Positions 11,572-23,161 of a DNA stretch of 24,176 nucleotides are shown here, in pieces. This DNA comes from Liolophura sinensis. Its lineage: Eukaryota > Mollusca > Polyplacophora > Chitonida > Chitonidae. The stretch is from positions 1 through 24,176 of the forward strand of contig NW_027018464.1 in NCBI RefSeq assembly GCF_032854445.1. The letters are read 5' to 3'. The position numbers and the translations under genes were made by a program. Numbering within the stretch: the first letter of the stretch is position 1; every line of letters starts with the position of its first letter. Under the pieces are notes generated by a model that saw nothing but the letters and a program-made list of their open reading frames with translations, made no database searches and had not been told where the DNA came from.

Positions 11572-12121
11572 TACATAGTTAATGTAGCCGATTTCAATTC
11601 GTAAAAAGACCAGGCAAAAATCCAAAAGTGGAAAAACTGTTCCAATGCTGCTGGTAAGAGGCTAATCCGACGTATTTTTTGACGAGAAATCGAATGGTGC
11701 AAACCGCGTTGCTCTCCGACCAATACTTTTGGCTGTAGCCACAAATGAATAATCATTGATGTCAAGATCACGTGCCCAGCAACGGCTCTTACTCCATGGA
11801 AACCAAGGAAATTTGCAATTTTTCAACAGCTGGAGATGCCTGGCCCAATTGCGCATCTTTTGGCACCTTATTGATGTGGGTCAGTGTTCAATTGTACTTT
11901 TTACAGCGGACTGTATCAAGTACCTTGTGTTTTTTTTATATACAAATGGTGTGGTTTTTCTACATGTAGATAAAGACATTGAGTTTGTCTTCAACTTAGA
12001 AGTTAGACAACTGCTGGGTGAGTTAAATGGGCTTGGCCCAAAGATTTGACGTCGTCTGGGCTACCGAAGGGCACATAACTTATAATGAAAAGTTGAATAT
12101 AGTAATGACCAGTCGCGATTG
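11572..12121. repeat. Unit U22, P/Q' chimera
   Basis: 550 bp. The 5' side matches P-like U1 (19G, 29C, CC at 11720-11721). The 3' side matches Q' unit U2 (422A at 11993, 434T at 12004, AC at 439-440). Private GTAAAAAG near 11601. The switch lies between 11721 and 11993. Confidence 0.83.
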
Positions 12122-12673
12122 TACATAGTTAATGTAGCCGATTTCAATTCGCAAAAAGACCAGGCAAAAATCCAAAAGTAGAAAAACTGTTCCAATGATG
12201 CTGGTAAGAGGCTAATCCGACGTATTTTTTGACGAGAAATCGAATGGTGCAAACCGCGTTGCTCTCCGATTAATACTTTTGGCTGTAGCCACAAATGAAT
12301 AATCATTGATGTCAAGATCACGTGCCCAGCAACGGCTCTTACTCCATGGAAACCAAGGAAATTTGCAATTTTTCAACAGCTGGAGATGCCTGGCCCAATT
12401 GCGCATCTTTTGGCACCTTATTGATGTGGGTCAGTGTTCAATTGTACTTTTTTTACAGCGGACTGTATCAAGTACCTTGTGTTTTTTTTATATACAAATG
12501 GTGTGGTTTTTCTACATGTAGATAAAGACATTGAGTTTGTCTTCGACTTAGAAGTAAGACATTTGCTGGGTGAGTTAAATGGGCTTGGCCCAAAGATTTG
12601 ACGTCGTCTGGGCTACCGAAGGGCACATAACTTATAATGAAAAGTTGAATATAGTAATGACCAGTCGCGATTG
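12122..12673. repeat. Unit U23, type C'
   Basis: 552 bp. 59A, 77A, no 141T or 268T, seven T. Lies exactly 11,020 bp after U3. Confidence 0.9.
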
Positions 12674-13224
12674 TACATAGTTAATGTAGCCGATTTCAAT
12701 TAGCAAAAAGACCAGGCAAAAATCCAAAAGTGGAAAAACTGTTCCAATGCTGTTGGTAAGAGGCTAATCCGACGTATTTTTTGACGAGAAATCGAATGGT
12801 GCAAACCGCGTTGCTCTCCGATTAATACTTTTGGCTGTAGCCACAAATGAATAATCATTGATGTCAAGATCACGTGCCCAGCAACGGCTCTTACTCCATG
12901 GAAACCAAGGAAATTTGCAATTTTTCAACAGCTGGAGATGCCTGGCCCAATTGCGCATCTTTTGGCACCTTATTGATGTGGGTCAGTGTTCAATTGTACT
13001 TTTTTACAGCGGACTGTATCAAGTACCTTTTGTTTTTTTTATATACAAATGGTGTGGTTTTTCTACATGTAGATAAAGACATTGAGTTTGTCTTCGACTT
13101 AGAAGTAAGACATTTGCTGGGTGAGTTAAATGGGCTTGGCCCAAAGATTTGACGTCGTCTGGGCTACCGAAGGGCACATAACTTATAATGAAAAGTTGAA
13201 TATAGTAATGACCAGTCGCGATTG
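12674..13224. repeat. Unit U24, type D'
   Basis: 551 bp. 29A, 80T, six T, 348A and 356T, the last shared only with U4 (11,020 bp upstream). Confidence 0.9.
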
Positions 13225-13775
13225 TACATAGTTAATGTAGCCGATTTCAATTCGCAAAAAGAGCAGGCAAAAATCCAAAAGTGGAAAAACTGTTCCAATG
13301 CTGCTGGTAAGAGGCTAATCCGACGTATTTTTTGACGAGAAATCGAATGGTGCAAACCGCGCTGCTCTCCGACCAATACTTTTGGCTGTAGCCACAAATG
13401 AATAATCATTGATGTCAAGATCACGTGCCCAGCAACGGCTCTTACTCCATGGAAACCAAGGAAATTTGCAATTTTTCAACAGCTGGAGATGCCTGGCCCA
13501 ATTGCGCATGTTTTGGCACCTTATTGATGTGGGTCAGTGTTCAATTGTACTTTTTACAGCGGACTGTATCAAGTACCTTGTGTTTTTTTTTATATACAAA
13601 TGGTGTGGTTTTTCTACATGTAGATAAAGACATTGAGTTTTTCTTCAACTTAGAAGTTAGACAACTGCTGGGTGAGTTAAATGGGCTTGGTACAAAGATT
13701 TGACGTCGTCTGGGCTACCGAAGGGCACATAACTTATAATGAAAAGTTGAATATAGTAATGACCAGTCGCGATTG
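13225..13775. repeat. Unit U25, E/F chimera
   Basis: 551 bp. E from the 5' end through 434T at 13658 (138C, 416T, 422A), then F (447G, TA at 466-467). Nine-T second run. Private GAGCAGG near 13262 and GCATGTTTT near 13509. Confidence 0.86.
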
Positions 13776-14326
13776 TACATAGTTAATGTAGCCGATTTCA
13801 ATTCGCAAAAAGACCAGGCAAAAATCCAAAAGTAGAAAAACTGTTCCAATGCTGCTGGTAAGAGGCTAATCCGACGTAGTTTTTGACGAGAAATCGAATG
13901 GTGCAAACCGCGTTGCTCTCCGATTAATACTTTTGGCTGTAGCCACAAATGAATAATCATTGATGTCAAGATCACGTGCCCAGCAACGGCTCTTACTCCA
14001 TGGAAACCAAGGAAATTTGCAATTTTTCAACAGCTGGAGATGCCTGGCCCAATTGCGCATCTTTTGGCACCTTATTGATGTGGGTCAGTGTTCAATTGTA
14101 CTTTTTTACAGCGGACTGTATCAAGTACCTTGTGTTTTTTTTATATACAAATGGTGTGGTTTTTCTACATGTAGATAAAGACATTGAGTTTGTCTTCGAC
14201 TTAGAAGTAAGACATTTGCTGGGTGAGTTAAATGGGCTTGGCCCAAAGATTTGACGTCGTCTGGGCTACCGAAGGGCACATAACTTATAATGAAAAGTTG
14301 AATATAGTAATGACCAGTCGCGATTG
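13776..14326. repeat. Unit U26, type A
   Basis: 551 bp. 59A, 104G, six T, CACGTG intact. Lies 4,962 bp after U17 and lacks U17's private change. Confidence 0.9.
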
Positions 14327-14877
14327 TACATAGTTAATGTAGCCGATTTCAATTCGCAAAAAGACCAGGCAAAAATCCAAAAGTGGAAAAAGTGTTCCAA
14401 TGCTGCTAATAAGAGGCTAATCCGACGTATTTTTTGACGAGAAATCGAATGGTGCAAACCGCGTTGCTCTCCGACCAATACTTTTGGCTGTAGCCACAAA
14501 TGAATAATCATTGATGTCAAGATCACGTGCCCAGCAACGGCTCTTACTCCATGGAAACCAAGGAAATTTGCAATTTTTCAACAGCTGGAGATGCCTGGCC
14601 CAATTGCGCATCTTTTGGCACCTTATTGATGTGGGTCAGTGTTCAATTGTACTTTTTACAGCGGACTGTATCAAGTACCTTGTGTTTTTTTTTATATACA
14701 AATGGTGTGGTTTTTCTACATGTAGATAAAGACATTGAGTTTGTCTTCAACTTAGAAGTAAGACAACTGCTGGGTGAGTTAAATGGGCTTGGCCCAAAGA
14801 TTTGACGTCGTCTGGGCTACCGAAGGGCACATAACTTATAATGAAAAGTTGAATATAGTAATGACCAGTCGCGATTG
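14327..14877. repeat. Unit U27, type B
   Basis: 551 bp. 66G, AA at 82-83, CC at 149-150, 422A, nine-T second run as in U18. Confidence 0.9.
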
Positions 14878-15428
14878 TACATAGTTAATGTAGCCGATTT
14901 CAATTCGCAAAAAGACCAGGCAAAAATCCAAAAGTAGAAAAACTGTTCCAATGCTGCTGGTAAGAGGCTAATCCGACGTATTTTTTGACGAGAAATCGAA
15001 TGGTGCAAACCGTGTTGTTCTCCGATTAATACTTTTGGCTGTAGCCACAAATGAATAATCATTGATGTCAAGATCACGTGCCCAGCAACGGCTCTTACTC
15101 CATGGAAACCAAGGAAATTTGCAATTTTTCAACAGCTGGAGATGTCTGGCCCAATTGCGCATCTTTTGGCACCTTATTGATGTGGGTCAGTGTTCAATTG
15201 TACTTTTTTTACAGCGGACTGTATCAAGTACCTTGTGTTTTTTTATATACAAATGGTGTGGTTTTTCTACATGTAGATAAAGACATTGAGTTTGTCTTCG
15301 ACTTAGAAGTAAGACATTTGCTGGGTGAGTTAAATGGGCTTGGCCCAAAGATTTGACGTCGTCTGGGCTACCGAAGGGCACATAACTTATAATGAAAAGT
15401 TGAATATAGTAATGACCAGTCGCGATTG
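14878..15428. repeat. Unit U28, type C with R-like 136T
   Basis: 551 bp. 59A, 141T, 268T, seven T, and 136T, which is otherwise found only in R units. Seven-T second run, shared with U33. Confidence 0.9.
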
Positions 15429-15979
15429 TACATAGTTAATGTAGCCGATTTCAATTAGCAAAAAGACCAGGCAAAAATCCAAAAGTGGAAAAACTGTTCC
15501 AATGCTGTTGGTAAGAGGCTAAACCGACGTATTTTTTGACGAGAAATCGAATGGTGCAAACCGCGTTGCTCTCCGATTAATACTTTTGGCTGTAGCCACA
15601 AATGAATAATCATTGATGTCAAGATCACGTGCCCAGCAACGGCTCTTACTCCATGGAAACCAAGGAAATTTGCAATTTTTCAACAGCTGGAGATGCCTGG
15701 CCCAATTGCGCATCTTTTGGCACCTTATTGATGTGGGTCAGTGTTCAATTGTACTTTTTTACAGCGGACTGTATCATGTACCTTGTGTTTTTTTTATATA
15801 CAAATGGTGTGGTTTTTCTACATGTAGATAAAGACATTGAGTTTGTCTTCGACTTAGAAGTAAGACATTTGCTGGGTGAGTTAAATGGGCTTGGCCCAAA
15901 GATTTGACGTCGTCTGGGCTACCGAAGGGCACATAACTTATAATGAAAAGTTGAATATAGTAATGACCAGTCGCGATTG
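15429..15979. repeat. Unit U29, type D with S-like 95A
   Basis: 551 bp. 19G, 29A, 80T, 95A (TAAACC), TT at 149-150, six T, 348T. Intermediate between D and the S units U34 and U41. Confidence 0.9.
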
Positions 15980-16529
15980 TACATAGTTAATGTAGCCGAT
16001 TTCAATTCGCAAAAAGACCAGGCAAAAATCCAAAAGTGGAAAAACTGTTCCAATGCTGCTGGTAAGAGGCTAATCCGACGTATTTTTTGAAGAGAAATCG
16101 AATGGTGCAAACCGCGTTGCTCTCCGACCAATACTTTTGGCTGTAGCCACAAATGAATAATCATTGATGTCAAGATCACGTGCCCAGCAACGGCTCTTAC
16201 TCCATGGAAACCAAGGAAATTTGCAATTTTTCAACAGCTGGAGATGCCTGGCCCAATTGCGCATCTTTTGGCACCTTATTGATGTGGGTCAGTGTTCAAT
16301 TGTACTTTTTACAGCGGACTGTATCAAGTACCTTGTGTTTTTTTTATATACAAATGGTGTGGTTTTTCTACATGTAGATAAAGACATTGAGTTTGTCTTC
16401 GACTTAGAAGTAAGACATTTGCTGGGTGAGTTAAATGGGCTTGGCCCAAAGATTTGACGTCGTCTGGGCTACCGAAGGGCACATAACTTATAATGAAAAG
16501 TTGAATATAGTAATGACCAGTCGCGATTG
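15980..16529. repeat. Unit U30, type P
   Basis: 550 bp. 19G, 29C, 112A, CC at 149-150, five T, 422G, TT at 439-440. First P unit with 112A. Confidence 0.9.
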
Positions 16530-17079
16530 TACATAGTTAATGTAGCCCATTTCAATTAGCAAAAAGACCAGGCAAAAATCCAAAAGTGGAAAAACTGTTC
16601 CAATGCTGCTGGTAAGAGGCTAATCCGACGTATTTTTTGAAGAGAAATCGCATGGTGCAAACCGAGTTGCTCTCCGATTAATACTTTTGGCTGTAGCCAC
16701 AAATGAATAATCATTGATGTCAAGATCACGTGCCCAGCAACGGCTCTTACTCCATGGAAACCAAGGAAATTTGCAATTTTTCAACAGCTGGAGATGCCTG
16801 GCCCAATTGCGCATCTTTTGGCACCTTATTGATGTGGGTCAGTGTTCAATTGTACTTTTTACAGCGGACTGTATCAAGTACCTTGTGTTTTTTTTATATA
16901 CAAATGGTGTGGTTTTTCTACATGTAGATAAAGACATTGAGTTTGTCTTCGACTTAGAAGTAAGACATTTGCTGGGTGAGTTAAATGGGCTTGGCCCAAA
17001 GATTTGACGTCGTCTGGGCTACCGAAGGGCACATAACTTATAATGAAAAGTTGAATATAGTAATGACCAGTCGCGATTG
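16530..17079. repeat. Unit U31, type Q
   Basis: 550 bp. 19C, 29A, 112A, 122C, 136A, TT at 149-150, five T, 422G, TT at 439-440. Confidence 0.9.
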
Positions 17080-17629
17080 TACATAGTTAATGTAGCCCAT
17101 TTCAATTAGCAAAAAGACCAGGCAAAAATCCAAAAGTGGAAAAACTGTTCCAATGCTGCTGGTAAGAGGCTAATCCGACGTATTTTTTGACGAGAAATCG
17201 AATGGTGCAAACCGTGTTGTTCTCCGATTAATACTTTTGGCTGTAGCCACAAATGAATAATCATTGATGTCAAGATCACGTGCCCAGCAACGGCTCTTAC
17301 TCCATGGAAACCAAGGAAATTTGCAATTTTTCAACAGCTGGAGATGTCTGGCCCAATTGCGCATCTTTTGGCACCTTATTGATGTGGGTCAGTGTTCAAT
17401 TGTACTTTTTACAGCGGACTGTATCAAGTACCTTGTGTTTTTTTTATATACAAATGGTGTGGTTTTTCTACATGTAGATAAAGACATTGAGTTTGTCTTC
17501 GACTTAGAAGTAAGACATTTGCTGGGTGAGTTAAATGGGCTTGGCCCAAAGATTTGACGTCGTCTGGGCTACCGAAGGGCACATAACTTATAATGAAAAG
17601 TTGAATATAGTAATGACCAGTCGCGATTG
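17080..17629. repeat. Unit U32, type R
   Basis: 550 bp. 19C, 29A, 112C, 136T, 141T, 268T, but only five T at 327. Looks like a Q-type 5' end joined to a C-type middle. Confidence 0.9.
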
Positions 17630-18181
17630 TACATAGTTAATGTAGCCCATTTCAATTAGCAAAAAGACCAGGCAAAAATCCAAAAGGGGAAAAACTGTTC
17701 CAATGCTGCTGGTAAGAGGCTAATCCGACGTATTTTTTGACGAGAAATCGAATGGTGCAAACCGTGTTGTTCTCCGATTAATACTTTTGGCTGTAGCCAC
17801 AAATGAATAATCATTGATGTCAAGATCACGTGCCCAGCAACGGCTCTTACTCCATGGAAACCAAGGAAATTTGCAATTTTTCAACAGCTGGAGATGTCTG
17901 GCCCAATTGCGCATCTTTTGGCACCTTATTGATGTGGGTCAGTGTTCAATTGTACTTTTTTTTACAGCGGACTGTATCAAGTACCTTGTGTTTTTTTATA
18001 TACAAATGGTGTGGTTTTTCTACATGTAGATAAAGACATTGAGTTTGTCTTCGACTTAGAAGTAAGACATTTGCTGGGTGAGTTAAATGGGCTTGGCCCA
18101 AAGATTTGACGTCGTCTGGGCTACCGAAGGGCACATAACTTATAATGAAAAGTTGAATATAGTAATGACCAGTCGCGATTG
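17630..18181. repeat. Unit U33, type R
   Basis: 552 bp. 19C, 29A, 136T, 141T, 268T, with eight T at 327 (the longest seen) and seven T in the second run. Private AAGGGG near 17687. Confidence 0.9.
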
Positions 18182-18731
18182 TACATAGTTAATGTAGCCC
18201 ATTTCAATTAGCAAAAAGACCAGGCAAAAATCCAAAAGTGGAAAAACTGTTCCAATGCTGTTGGTAAGAGGCTAAACCGACGTATTTTTTGACGAGAAAT
18301 CGAATGGTGCAAACCGCGTTGCTCTCCGATAAATACTTTTGGCTGTAGCCACAAATGAATAATCATTGATGTCAAGATCACGTGCCCAGCAACGGCTCTT
18401 ACTCCATGGAAACCAAGGAAATTTGCAATTTTTCAACAGCTGGAGATGCCTGGCCCAATTGCGCATCTTTTGGCACCTTATTGATGTGGGTCAGTGTTCA
18501 ATTGTACTTTTTTACAGCGGACTGTATCATGTACCTTGTGTTTTTTTTATATACAAATGGTGTGGTTTTTCTACATGTAGATAAAGACATTGAGTTTGTC
18601 TTCGACTTAGAAGTAAGACAACTGCTGGGTGAGTTAAATGGGCTTGGCCCAAAGATTTGACGTCGTCTGGGCTACCGAAGGGCACATAACTTATAATGAA
18701 AAGTTGAATATAGTAATGACAGTCGCGATTG
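18182..18731. repeat. Unit U34, type S
   Basis: 550 bp. 19C, 29A, 80T, 95A, TA at 149-150, six T, 348T, 422G, AC at 439-440. One C is missing near 18719 (GACAGTCG). Confidence 0.9.
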
Positions 18732-19279
18732 TACATAGTTATGTAGCCGATTTCAATTCGCAAAAAGACCAGGCAAAAATCCAAAAGTGGAAAAACTGTT
18801 CCAATGCTGCTGGTAAGAGGCTAATCCGACGTATTTTTTGAAGAGAAATCGAATGGTGCAAACCGCGTTGCTCTCCGACCAATACTTTTGGCTGTAGCCA
18901 CAAATGAATAATCATTGATGTCAAGATCACGTGCCCAGCAACGGCTCTTACTCCATGGAACCAAGGAAATTTGCAATTTTTCAACAGCTGGAGATGCCTG
19001 GCCCAATTGCGCATCTTTTGGCACCTTATTGATGTGGGTCAGTGTTCAATTGTACTTTTTACAGCGGACTGTATCAAGTACCTTGTGTTTTTTTTATATA
19101 CAAATGGTGTGGTTTTTCTACATGTAGATAAAGACATTGAGTTTGTCTTCGACTTAGAAGTAAGACAATTGCTGGGTGAGTTAAATGGGCTTGGCCCAAA
19201 GATTTGACGTCGTCTGGGCTACCGAAGGGCACATAACTTATAATGAAAAGTTGAATATAGTAATGACCAGTCGCGATTG
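18732..19279. repeat. Unit U35, type P
   Basis: 548 bp. 19G, 29C, 112A, CC at 149-150, five T, AT at 439-440. Two private one-base deletions: an A near 18741 and an A in ATGGAACC near 18959. Confidence 0.9.
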
Positions 19280-19827
19280 TACATAGTTAATGTAGCCCAT
19301 TTCAATTAGCAAAAAGACCAGGCAAAAATCCAAAAGTGGAAAAACTGTTCCAATGCTGCTGGTAAGAGGCTAATCCGACGTATTTTTTGAAGAGAAATCG
19401 CATGGTGCAAACCGAGTTGCTCTCCGATTAATACTTTTGGCTGTAGCCACAATGAATAATCATTGATGTCAAGATCACGTGCCAGCAACGGCTCTTACTC
19501 CATGGAAACCAAGGAAATTTGCAATTTTTCAACAGCTGGAGATGCCTGGCCCAATTGCGCATCTTTTGGCACCTTATTGATGTGGGTCAGTGTTCAATTG
19601 TACTTTTTACAGCGGACTGTATCAAGTACCTTGTGTTTTTTTTATATACAAATGGTGTGGTTTTTCTACATGTAGATAAAGACATTGAGTTTGTCTTCGA
19701 CTTAGAAGTAAGACATTTGCTGGGTGAGTTAAATGGGCTTGGCCCAAAGATTTGACGTCGTCTGGGCTACCGAAGGGCACATAACTTATAATGAAAAGTT
19801 GAATATAGTAATGACCAGTCGCGATTG
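19280..19827. repeat. Unit U36, type Q
   Basis: 548 bp. 19C, 29A, 112A, 122C, 136A, TT at 149-150. Private one-base deletions in ACAATG near 19451 and GTGCCAG near 19481. Confidence 0.9.
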
Positions 19828-20378
19828 TACATAGTTAATGTAGCCCATTTCAATTAGCAAAAAGACCAGGCAAAAATCCAAAAGTGGAAAAACTGTTCCA
19901 ATGCTGCTGGTAAGAGGCTAATCCGACGTATTTTTTGAAGAGAAATCGAATGGTGCAAACCGAGTTGCTCTCCGATTAATACTTTTGGCTGTAGCCACAA
20001 ATGAATAATCATTGATGTCAAGATCACGTGCCCAGCAACGGCTCTTACTCCATGGAAACCAAGGAAATTTGCAATTTTTCCAACAGCTGGAGATGCCTGG
20101 CCCAATTGCGCATCTTTTGGCACCTTATTGATGTGGGTCAGTGTTCAATTGTACTTTTTACAGCGGACTGTATCAAGTACCTTGTGTTTTTTTTATATAC
20201 AAATGGTGTGGTTTTTCTACATGTAGATAAAGACATTGAGTTTGTCTTCAACTTAGAAGTAAGACAACTGCTGGGTGAGTTAAATGGGCTTGGCCCAAAG
20301 ATTTGACGTCGTCTGGGCTACCGAAGGGCACATAACTTATAATGAAAAGTTGAATATAGTAATGACCAGTCGCGATTG
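19828..20378. repeat. Unit U37, type Q'
   Basis: 551 bp. 19C, 29A, 112A, 122A, 136A, 422A, 434A, AC at 439-440, CC at 466-467. Private extra C in TTTCCAAC near 20080. Confidence 0.9.
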
Positions 20379-20930
20379 TACATAGTTAATGTAGCCCATT
20401 TCAATTAGCAAAAAGACCAGGCAAAAATCCAAAAGTGGAAAAACTGTTCCAATGCTGCTGGTAAGAGGCTAATCCGACGTATTTTTTGAAGAGAAATCGC
20501 ATGGTGCAAACCGAGTTGCTCTCCGATTAATACTTTTGGCTGTAGCCACAAATGAATAATCATTGATGTCAAGATCACGTGCCCAGCAACGGCTCTTACT
20601 CCATGGAAACCAAGGAAATTTGCAATTTTTCAACAGCTGGAGATGCCTGGCCCAATTGCGCATCTTTTGGCACCTTATTGATGTGGGTCAGTGTTCAATT
20701 GTACTTTTTACAGCGGACTGTATCAAGTACCTTGTGTTTTTTTTTATATACAAATGGTGTGGTTTTTCTACATGTAGATAAAGACATTGAGTTTGTCTTC
20801 GACTTAGAAGTAAGACATTTGCCTGGGTGAGTTAAATGGGCTTGGCCCAAAGATTTGACGTCGTCTGGGCTACCGAAGGGCACATAACTTATAATGAAAA
20901 GTTGAATATAGTAATGACCAGTCGCGATTG
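20379..20930. repeat. Unit U38, type Q
   Basis: 552 bp. 122C, 136A, 112A, 422G. Nine-T second run and a private extra C in GCCTGGG near 20822. Confidence 0.9.
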
Positions 20931-21478
20931 TACATAGTTAATGTAGCCCATTTCAATTAGCAAAAAGACCAGGCAAAAATCCAAAAGTGGAAAAACTGTT
21001 CCAATGCTGCTGTAAGAGGCTAATCCGACGTATTTTTTGACGAGAAATCGAATGGTGCAAACCGTGTTGTTCTCCGATTAATACTTTTGGCTGTAGCCAC
21101 AAATGAATAATCATTGATGTCAAGATCACGTGCCCAGCAACGGCTCTTACTCCATGGAAACCAAGGAAATTTGCAATTTTTCACAGCTGGAGATGTCTGG
21201 CCCAATTGCGCATCTTTTGGCACCTTATTGATGTGGGTCAGTGTTCAATTGTACTTTTTACAGCGGACTGTATCAAGTACCTTGTGTTTTTTTTATATAC
21301 AAATGGTGTGGTTTTTCTACATGTAGATAAAGACATTGAGTTTGTCTTCGACTTAGAAGTAAGACATTTGCTGGGTGAGTTAAATGGGCTTGGCCCAAAG
21401 ATTTGACGTCGTCTGGGCTACCGAAGGGCACATAACTTATAATGAAAAGTTGAATATAGTAATGACCAGTCGCGATTG
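20931..21478. repeat. Unit U39, type R
   Basis: 548 bp. 136T, 141T, 268T, five T. Private one-base deletions in GCTGTAAG near 21012 and TTCACAGC near 21183. Confidence 0.9.
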
Positions 21479-22029
21479 TACATAGTTAATGTAGCCCATT
21501 TCAATTAGCAAAAAGACCAGGCAAAAATCCAAAAGTGGAAAAACTGTTCCAATGCTGCTGGTAAGAGGCTAATCCGACGTATTTTTTGACGAGAAATCGA
21601 ATGGTGCAAACCGTGTTGTTCTCCGATTAATACTTTTGGCTGTAGCCACAAATGAATAATCATTGATGTCAAGATCACGTGCCCAGCAACGGCTCTTACT
21701 CCATGGAAACCAAGGAAATTTGCAATTTTTCAACAGCTGGAGATGTCTGGCCCAATTGCGCATCTTTTGGCACCTATTGATGTGGGTCAGTGTTCAATTG
21801 TACTTTTTTTACAGCGGACTGTATCAAGTACCTTGTGTTTTTTTTATATACAAATGGTGTGGTTTTTCTACATGTAGATAAAGACATTGAGTTTGTCTTC
21901 GACTTAGAAGTAAGACATTTGCTGGGTGAGTTAAATGGGCTTGGCCCAAAGATTTGACGTCGTCTGGGCTACCGAAGGGCACATAACTTATAATGAAAAG
22001 TTGAATATAGTAATGACCAGTCGCGATTG
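21479..22029. repeat. Unit U40, type R
   Basis: 551 bp. 136T, 141T, 268T, seven T. Private deletion of one T in CACCTATT near 21775. Confidence 0.9.
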
Positions 22030-22579
22030 TACATAGTTAATGTAGCCCATTTCAATTAGCAAAAAGACCAGGCAAAAATCCAAAAGTGGAAAAACTGTTC
22101 CAATGCTGTTGGTAAGAGGCTAAACCGACGTATTTTTTGACGAGAAATCGAATGGTGCAAACCGCGTTGCTCTCCGATAAATACTTTTGGCTGTAGCCAC
22201 AAATGAATAATCATTGATGTCAAGATCACGTGCCCAGCAACGGCTCTTACTCCATGGAAACCAAGGAAATTTGCAATTTTTCAACAGCTGGAGATGCCTG
22301 GCCCAATTGCGCATCTTTGGCACCTTATTGATGTGGGTCAGTGTTCAATTGTACTTTTTTACAGCGGACTGTATCATGTACCTTGTGTTTTTTTTATATA
22401 CAAATGGTGTGGTTTTTCTACATGTAGATAAAGACATTGAGTTTGTCTTCGACTTAGAAGTAAGACAACTGCTGGGTGAGTTAAATGGGCTTGGCCCAAA
22501 GATTTGACGTCGTCTGGGCTACCGAAGGGCACATAACTTATAATGAAAAGTTGAATATAGTAATGACCAGTCGCGATTG
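22030..22579. repeat. Unit U41, type S
   Basis: 550 bp. 80T, 95A, TA at 149-150, six T, 348T, AC at 439-440, as in U34. Private deletion of one T in CATCTTTGG near 22317. Confidence 0.9.
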
Positions 22580-23130
22580 TACATAGTTAATGTAGCCGAT
22601 TTCAATCGCAAAAAGACCAGGCAAAAATCCAAAAGTGGAAAAACTGTTTCCAATGCTGCTGGTAAGAGGCTAATCCGACGTATTTTTTGAAGAGAAATCG
22701 AATGGTGCAAACCGCGTTGCTCTCCGACCAATACTTTTGGCTGTAGCCACAAATGAATAATCATTGATGTCAAGATCACGTGCCCAGCAACGGCTCTTAC
22801 TCCATGGAAACCAAGGAAATTTGCAATTTTTCAACAGCTGGAGATGCCTGGCCCAATTGCGCATCTTTTGGCACCTTATTGATGTGGGTCAGTGTTCAAT
22901 TGTACTTTTTACAGCGGACTGTATCAAGTACCTTGTGTTTTTTTTATATACAAATGCGTGTGGTTTTTCTACATGTAGATAAAGACATTGAGTTTGTCTT
23001 CGACTTAGAAGTAAGACAATTGCTGGGTGAGTTAAATGGGCTTGGCCCAAAGATTTGACGTCGTCTGGGCTACCGAAGGGCACATAACTTATAATGAAAA
23101 GTTGAATATAGTAATGACCAGTCGCGATTG
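22580..23130. repeat. Unit U42, type P
   Basis: 551 bp. 19G, 112A, CC at 149-150, AT at 439-440, as in U35. Private: a lost T in CAATCGC near 22606, an extra T in TGTTTCC near 22648, and an extra C in ATGCGTG near 22957. Confidence 0.9.
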
Positions 23131-23161
23131 TACATAGTTAATGTAGCCCATTTCAATTAGC

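Larger units (their letters stand above)
8814..13775. repeat. Higher-order block 4: 9-unit A B C D D P/Q' C' D' E/F (U17-U25)
   Basis: The longest block with the left-domain types, 4,962 bp. It holds a duplicated D unit (U20-U21), a P/Q' chimera (U22), a C'-D' pair matching U3-U4, and an E/F chimera (U25). Because it contains P/Q', C' and D' between D and E/F, it supports a ten-type ancestral order from which the hexamer could have arisen by deletion between D and D'. Confidence 0.85.
13776..18181. repeat. Higher-order block 5: A B C D P Q R R (U26-U33)
   Basis: Starts like the other blocks (A B C D at exactly 4,962 bp from U17-U20 for A, B and C), then changes into the right-domain types P, Q, R, R. 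U28 (C) already has 136T, as in R, and U29 (D) already has 95A, as in S. These two units therefore look like the sources of R and S. This is the transition from the left domain to the right domain. Confidence 0.83.
18182..22029. repeat. Higher-order block 6: 7-unit S P Q Q' Q R R (U34-U40)
   Basis: A seven-unit higher-order repeat of 3,848 bp. The following units U41-U44 restart the same order S P Q Q' at offsets of 3,848-3,853 bp. Compared with U29-U33 (D/S P Q R R) it has two extra units, Q' and Q. Single-base indels are frequent here, unlike in the left domain. Confidence 0.87.
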
